Positions 58,464-64,000 of a stretch of 64,000 bases of DNA are shown piece by piece; position 1 is the first letter of the stretch; each line of letters opens with the position of its first letter. The notes below the pieces were generated by a model. That model was not told the DNA's origin. It saw only the letters and a list, made by a program, of their open reading frames with translations, and made no database searches. The translations under genes and the position numbers were made by a program. Origin of the DNA: Mercurialis annua (lineage: Eukaryota > Streptophyta > Magnoliopsida > Malpighiales > Euphorbiaceae); contig NC_065576.1 in assembly GCF_937616625.2 (NCBI RefSeq), forward strand, positions 5,086,501 through 5,150,500, read 5' to 3'.

Positions 58464-59711
58464 TTTTAATAATTAATGTTAATAAATTTGATTATTCAGT
58501 TAATCGGTTAAATTTAATTCTGTTGGGTTAGAGAACGACCCAATCTATGCACACCCCTATCCAAATAGATTGTGTCAAATGTACATAATTTCAGCTGGCA
58601 ATGAGTACAAAAATGTAGCTTGAGCTTAAAGTATTATCGGATTGAATTCAATATTGCATTATAAGAATATAAGTAATCAACCTAGATATTGATGATTGAA
58701 AGTAAAAGAGAATAATTTCCTGATAGATGAATATTGAAAACAAAAGCTGACCATGAGTGGAATAAAACAAAAATGACTGATATTTTTGGAGCAAATCAGT
58801 TAATCCAGCGACATTTGCATTTGTAGTGGTCTGAAATCTAGGGAAAATTGCTGGTTGTTATTTTCGGACAGGCATTTAGAATTAGAAAAAACTCAATTGG
58901 ATACATAAATTTGTATTGCCGGATCAATTAAATTAAATTTTATAGTACATCAAAATTAAAAGACTCAAAAAATTATATTTAGATAAAGGAAAAATGCTTA
59001 ATGTTTCTTATTATTCTACCTCCTATTTGAATCAATTTAATTTAATTTTACTAATTTTTAAATCTATTTAATCTTATTACACGCACGTGCACGCGGAAGC
59101 ATACATTTTTAACTCTCATTTTAAATTTATTTTTATAACTAATATTTTATTTTTAATTTCATCAATGATTATTTGATAGAGTCGATTAGTTCAATTTAGA
59201 AAGGGTTATATGATTTAAAAATGAGGACTGTGTGTTCGGAAATAAGTTTAAAATGAGAGTTAAATATATTTATCACAAATTACAAAATTGACGAATTAAA
59301 TTGTCACAAATTATTTCTAAGATATATTTGTCATTTTGGTAAAAAAAATGTGGATATATAAAATCATTTTTCCATTTAATAGTCTTATTTCAACATTTGA
59401 TTAGCTCTCAAGCATCTCAATAGTGTATGTGTATACAAGTTTCAATTGCATTGACAATTATTATAATTTATAATGATGATGATGATGTAAATTAAGAACA
59501 AAAAGCAGTCCACATCTTATAGATCTTAATGCTTTTTGCAAGAAAATAATAACAAGTCATCTCTCTACACAAGAAATCCCACTAATTAATCTAAAAACTA
59601 AACAGAAAAATCCATACAATCACATAAATAACGGATCATTTAGCCAATATGAAAATGTTCTAAAATCATCTCATATCAACTCCTCATAATAATTTGTTAA
59701 TTACTTGCATT
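58464..59711. other. AT-rich intergenic region; right end is the 3' flank of the DUF863-like gene
   Basis: No gene or repeat with readable ends is seen. The last 100-200 bases should hold the 3' UTR of the following minus-strand gene. Confidence 0.35.
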
Positions 59712-60727
59712 TCAAGTCATATTTAGACTCAAAACTTGAAAAAGCCAAGGAGGCTGATTTAATCTCTCCTCTCTCAATTCTTCACCACCATCAACCCCGA
59801 AAGATTCTTCCGTTTTCGCGTTCATTTTCCGATGGATTAAAGAACTTATTGTCGTCTTATTTATAATGTTACTCGAACCGGTTGAAGATGAAGAAAAACT
59901 TGAAGGACCTGAATCTGATGTTAATGGTGTCTCATGAGGGTTTTTTTTATTCCTTCTGGTACTATTATAACTTGAAGGACCCAATGTTAGCTTAATTTCA
60001 CTCTCATCTATAATTTCTAAGACAGCTCTATGTTCATTACCGCTTGATTCTGCTGCATAATCTTGATCAGCTGGTGTTTCTACGCCACGTGTCATTATAC
60101 ACTTCTGTGCAAAATTAATGCTATGTTTTGAGTTCCATAATTCTTGATTATTCTGTGTATTATTTGGCCTTCTGCCAGCAATGCTTCTCATAAGAATCTT
60201 TTGGATTCTGTATAGTCTATGAAGTTCATGTACCTGAAATAAAATATTTACCTCTAATTTAAAATCTATAAATGAATAGGTAAAATAAATTGATCAACCA
60301 ACAACTATAGTTCAGTAGTCATATACAGCAAGTTTTTTAAATTTTATTAGTTTGATCCATCATTTTCCGAACAACAGTTTGAAGATGACGTGATGTAATG
60401 ATATATATGCTAATTATATGATAAATTTTATGTATGTGGACATATAATATTGCGTCATGTCAACTCTAAACAAGTTATGGATGTGATTGACAAAAATCAA
60501 GAAAATGATAGATCAAACTGACAAGATTTAAAGAATATGGTATATATAGCGAGCGAGTGGATTAATAAATTATTTTGCCAAAATAATATAACAAAGATGA
60601 AAAATATGAACATTAGAGGAAAATTAAACTAAATCAAATTTACCTGTTCTTTAAACATTTCTTCATGTTTTAACATGGCCATTCTCATGGATTCTTTGTC
60701 ATAAGGCTTGAGAATTAATTTCTCCAT
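59712..60727 (-). CDS. Short plant-specific protein, DUF863-like N-terminal motif (201 aa, two exons)
   Basis: Exons on the minus strand: 60727-60644 and 60233-59712, joined at GAACAG|GTAAAT and ATTTCAG|. The first 45 residues, MEKLILKPYDKESMRMAMLK and onward through VHELHRLYRIQKILM across the splice site, form a well conserved helix shared with plant DUF863-type proteins (pattern 'H...F..QV.ELHRLYR.QK.LM'). The rest is polar and Ser-rich, with an EIKLTLGPSS motif and a WLFQVLSLNMT C-terminus. The first of these resembles an LxLxL repression motif, but that is inference. The function is unknown. The gene seems to have a distant 5' UTR exon near 62.2 kb. Confidence 0.75.
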
Positions 60728-62157
60728 TATAGATTGTGCGTGTTTGTAAATAAAGCTTGTTTTTCAGTATTTTTAGCTCCGTCCTTGCTTTAATTCTTCT
60801 AAATAACTTATGCTAAGAAATGCATTTTGATCACATTTCAAAATTCTCTGATGATATTATTATATAGTCCTTCTACTAACTAGAGTACAGTTTACAAATC
60901 CCCTGTCAAGAAAGAAAAAAAGAAAATGAGGGAAATTTAAATAAGCTATGTATAACATATTGGCAATACATTGGCCTCGGCGCCAGTGTATAGCGACAAT
61001 CCTACATAGACAAAATTTGGTATAGAATTGACCATATAACCTCTAATTACTTGAAAATAATATCTTGTTATCAAAGTATAACAAATTTCAAGTCGGTTCT
61101 GTAAAAATAATATAGTTGAATAACCGTAAAAATAATTAATCCTAAAAAATGCTTATTAATTTACCGAAGGAGTTTGATAAAGATCTACATTAATGTCAAA
61201 ATAACAAATTGATTATGCCGAAATTAGTAAAATAAAGGATCGGAACAAGAGAAAAAGAGAAGAAAAATGGTCGGAGACGGAATAAAACGAACGAGGGATA
61301 AAAATGATGTTGTCTAAAATAGAAAAACGTATAACTAAAAATAATCGATGACTGACGTATGAGTCTATAACATCAACCATGCGAAGTTCTAGTATAATCT
61401 GTCTTCTAGCAGCTTGTTTTTTATCCTTCTGATTCACAACTATATTTTTGGGCCACAATTATTGTTTCTCTAAAAACAAAATATCTACTGTCATGTCTAA
61501 TTTATTTGCTATTTTGTAGCTATTCCAATGTTTTTCTTACCATTATCACCTCTATAATATCATCAATAATTTCACTTACGTTTAAACAGTACCGTATGTA
61601 CCTCCTGAACAGAAGATATTATCATTGATCACAGACCACACTTTGACTTATAAAAAAGAGAAGTACCATATAGCTTTTTACTCTATAGTAAATTATAACA
61701 AATGGATGCAAAATTTATTCAGTATTAAACTTAAATGTTTTTTTATCCATAAAATAGTATTTTCCAACTTGGTAATTAATAATAAACGAAGTTATTATTA
61801 TAATTTTCTTGATAAAGAAATGAAGTTAAATTAAACATATGTATATATGTAACCTATGAGATAATGATCAAGATCCAAGACAAATTTTAAAAAAACATGC
61901 AAACAGATTAAATTATTTAATAAGGAAATTATTATTTGGCTGATTATAGATAATAATTATAAGGGAAAAAAAAGAAAAAAAAAATCTTGGGGTGGATGTA
62001 AAACTAAAAGTCTCAAGAAAGCATGCATATAAGTACTAGGGCATAATCAAGAAACTAAAAAGGAAATAAAGATGCAAACAAACAATCATTTTTAAGTATT
62101 CTCTTCCATAGGATTCAAACAAAATTGGTAAAAGAAGTAAAAGAAATATGTTCTGAC
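60728..62157 (-). other. Probable 5'-UTR intron or promoter of the DUF863-like gene
   Basis: No coding sequence is seen. If the exon at 62158-62275 belongs to this gene, this stretch is a long leader intron. The exact acceptor before 60727 is not clear from sequence. Confidence 0.35.
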
Positions 62158-62315
62158 CTGTAAGAGTTGCCAAAAGTTTGAGAAGATGATCAAAATTAAA
62201 AGCTATATTATGAAGTGAAGATGAAGAAGATTTCAAGAACACCCAGAAGGAAATTGCACCAAATCTAGAGAGAGAAAGTGTTTCTCTCTCTTACCAGCAG
62301 CTAGTCTATTTATGG
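62158..62315 (-). promoter_or_regulatory. Candidate promoter and first 5'-UTR exon of the DUF863-like gene
   Basis: On the minus strand a TATA-like CCATAAATAG is at 62315-62306. A GA-rich leader (GAGAGAGAAACACTTTCTCT) follows, then CTCTTACAG|GTCAGA at 62158, a good splice donor. The layout fits a first non-coding exon. Confidence 0.4.
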
Positions 62316-62644
62316 AGCAGACAGATATAATTGTTGTTTGGTATGAGAGAAAAATTATTAAGAGTTTGGGTTCACATTCTGCATCAGTATATAGGGCAGA
62401 AAAAAGAATAAAATAATGGAGAAGTGTATAGAGAAGAATTTAAGATTCTTTTGGGTTTCTCTCTCTAAAACACACAAATCAAAGAGTTGGTTGAATCTGG
62501 GGTTTGAGGCATGCCAAACAAATCCCACTGCTTTAGCCAATACCTATCAAGTTTTGTGAAATAGATGCCCCAACATGTCCAGCAATGCAACTATTAAATA
62601 TTTACATTTTTGTTTATATAATACTATCCATCTCTCATCTTTTC

Positions 62645-62653
<9 letters not shown>

Positions 62654-62713
<60 letters not shown>
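62654..62713. repeat. (AT)n microsatellite
   Basis: About 28 uninterrupted TA units, preceded by a CT-rich run. It is probably length-variable. Confidence 0.95.
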
Positions 62714-62718
<5 letters not shown>

Positions 62719-62989
62719 AGATAATTTCTTTATACCAATAAAACAGAGCTTATAATCCAAACTTTTAAAAGAAAAATTTACGTCTTCGACCAACTCCAAC
62801 CGAAATGAATGCACGATCCCATCTGTGAATGACTTCGTTACTGATTAAAGTTGACAAAAACCGAATCAAACCGTTAATTTATTTTAGTTCAATTAAAATG
62901 AATAAATTGATGTGTACTGTGTGAATGAATAATCAAAAAATTAAGCGGGAATTAGCAGCGATTGATAATTATTATTAAGTATTTTTTCG

Positions 62990-63080
62990 TTCATGCAAAC
63001 CACAGCCTCAAAGAGTTGGGGATCGAACCCTCAACTTCATGCATTAAGAATGACTTGGCCATAGCGCCAAGCCTTCAGAT
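62990..63080 (-). mobile_element. tRNA-derived SINE-like fragment
   Basis: On the minus strand a GGCTTGGCGCTATGGCCAAG segment resembles a pol III A box. It is followed about 25-30 bases later by GAGGGTTCGATCCCC, a good B box (GGTTCGANNCC). No full tRNA cloverleaf can be drawn. Target duplications and tail were not found, so it may be a partial copy. Confidence 0.45.
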
Positions 63081-64000
63081 GCAATCATTAACTAACTGAA
63101 TTAGTTGAAAGACAAACATTAATATAATGTCGTATTAATTAAATATTTCTATATGTTTATAATGAATAGACGGTGAATAATCAAAAATTTAATTTATTTA
63201 GTTAATATGTTAATTTACAAAAAATATTATAACACCTACTTGCCCTATATTAATATAGTTATAATTTTATATTTTATATCTTATATTTTTTGTTATTATT
63301 CTCAATATATTTTACTGTAATTAATAACGATATATTTAGTACCTATATTTTAGGACGAATAAGTTTTAAACAACACCCATCAATTTAAAATGATTGAAAT
63401 ACATACACTTTGAATAGTGTCTATTGATTTAGTTTTTTTTAATTCATCAACTTTCACTAAATCAAATACATATATAAGAAATTTAGGAAAATTCAAAAAC
63501 TAAATCCGATGAACTGACATATAACAGACAACACGCTGCCTGATTCACATATCTATTTATAAAAATAAAACTAAATTATAATTAATTGTTTTGCTAATGG
63601 AGCGTAATTCTATATTAAACTCATTCACTACCCGCAAACTGATTTCTGATATCAGTAACTATAATCATGATATCTGATTCAACACCACCTGACACACTCT
63701 TTACTAAAAAAGGACAACAAGCATTTTAATAAGAAAGAACAACAATTTTTTCATAAAAAGAAACATAAGTAAACATTTTAAAAAGACAAACAAAAAATAC
63801 AATATTGATAAATAAAAAACACTACTACAATCATAAACCTTTTTATTTTTGTTGAAAAATCTTCAATTAATTTTTAATTTTTAATTCGCCTTAAATTTAT
63901 GTTTCGTCAAAAATTTTAATTTATTAAAAAAAATTAAAAGTTGGCTAATTATTATTTTTATCAAATTAAAGAAATATAAAAAAATGGCTACTGTCAACGG
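63081..64000. other. AT-rich right end of the window, no gene seen
   Basis: No open frame of note, RNA gene or repeat with clear ends. Confidence 0.4.

Noticed and set aside
63000..63075. Intact tRNA gene
   Set aside because: A- and B-box-like words are present but no acceptor stem or anticodon arm can be formed.

Overview
The window is nuclear DNA from a flowering plant, most likely a eudicot. The genes are intron-rich with GT-AG splice sites and AT-rich introns. The protein families are plant ones: ACBP3-type acyl-CoA binding, CK2 alpha with an N-terminal extension, RNC1, F-box, NPH3 and a short DUF863-like protein. About half of the sequence is gene-poor, AT-rich DNA full of transposable elements. 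I cannot name the species. A small SERF-like gene next to a CK2 alpha gene recalls (from memory) the Arabidopsis At2g23070-At2g23090 neighbourhood.

Layout. 1-966: first exon of an ACBP3-like gene (minus) that runs off the left edge. 1968-14194: a complete, young Ty3/gypsy LTR retrotransposon of the Tat type, with 495-bp LTRs differing at 2 sites and a 5-bp CAAGT target duplication. It carries gag-protease, pol with two RNase H domains, and a three-exon gene on the opposite strand encoding a plant mobile domain (PMD) plus a coiled coil. 15215-16320: a non-autonomous Helitron. 16728-17744: SERF-like 78-aa gene (plus). 18533-22410: ten-exon CK2 alpha (minus). 23547-27283: five-exon RNC1 (minus) with one GC-AG intron. 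27547-28174: a retroposed 0.6-kb unit with 10-bp target duplications. 28228-32085: long-TIR and Mutator-type MITEs. 34989-36221: intronless F-box gene (minus). 36725-41791: a CACTA element holding fibrillarin exons, unidentified exons and a broken Ptta-type ORF. 43060-45878: a truncated copia element whose gag is fused in frame to RT. 46636-47280: a duplicated NPH3 gene fragment. 47748-49276: two more Mutator-type MITEs. 51185-54827: five-exon NPH3/BTB gene (plus) with a hAT-type MITE in its last intron. 56035-56326: another MITE. 59712-60727 (promoter near 62.3 kb): two-exon gene for a short DUF863-like protein (minus). 62.6-64 kb: an AT microsatellite and a tRNA-derived SINE-like piece.

The host genes do not form a pathway; they are ordinary single-copy housekeeping or signalling genes separated by repeats. 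The most interesting material is in the mobile DNA: the Tat element with an antisense, spliced, TATA-driven PMD gene whose leader is packed with a GATCGGC motif; the CACTA element that has captured part of a fibrillarin gene; the train of hairpins at 28.5 kb; and a cluster of MITEs whose 9-bp target duplications can be read directly. I found no CRISPR array, rRNA or intact tRNA gene, and no bacterial-style operon. All exon structures were deduced by hand from splice signals, frame and family resemblance.
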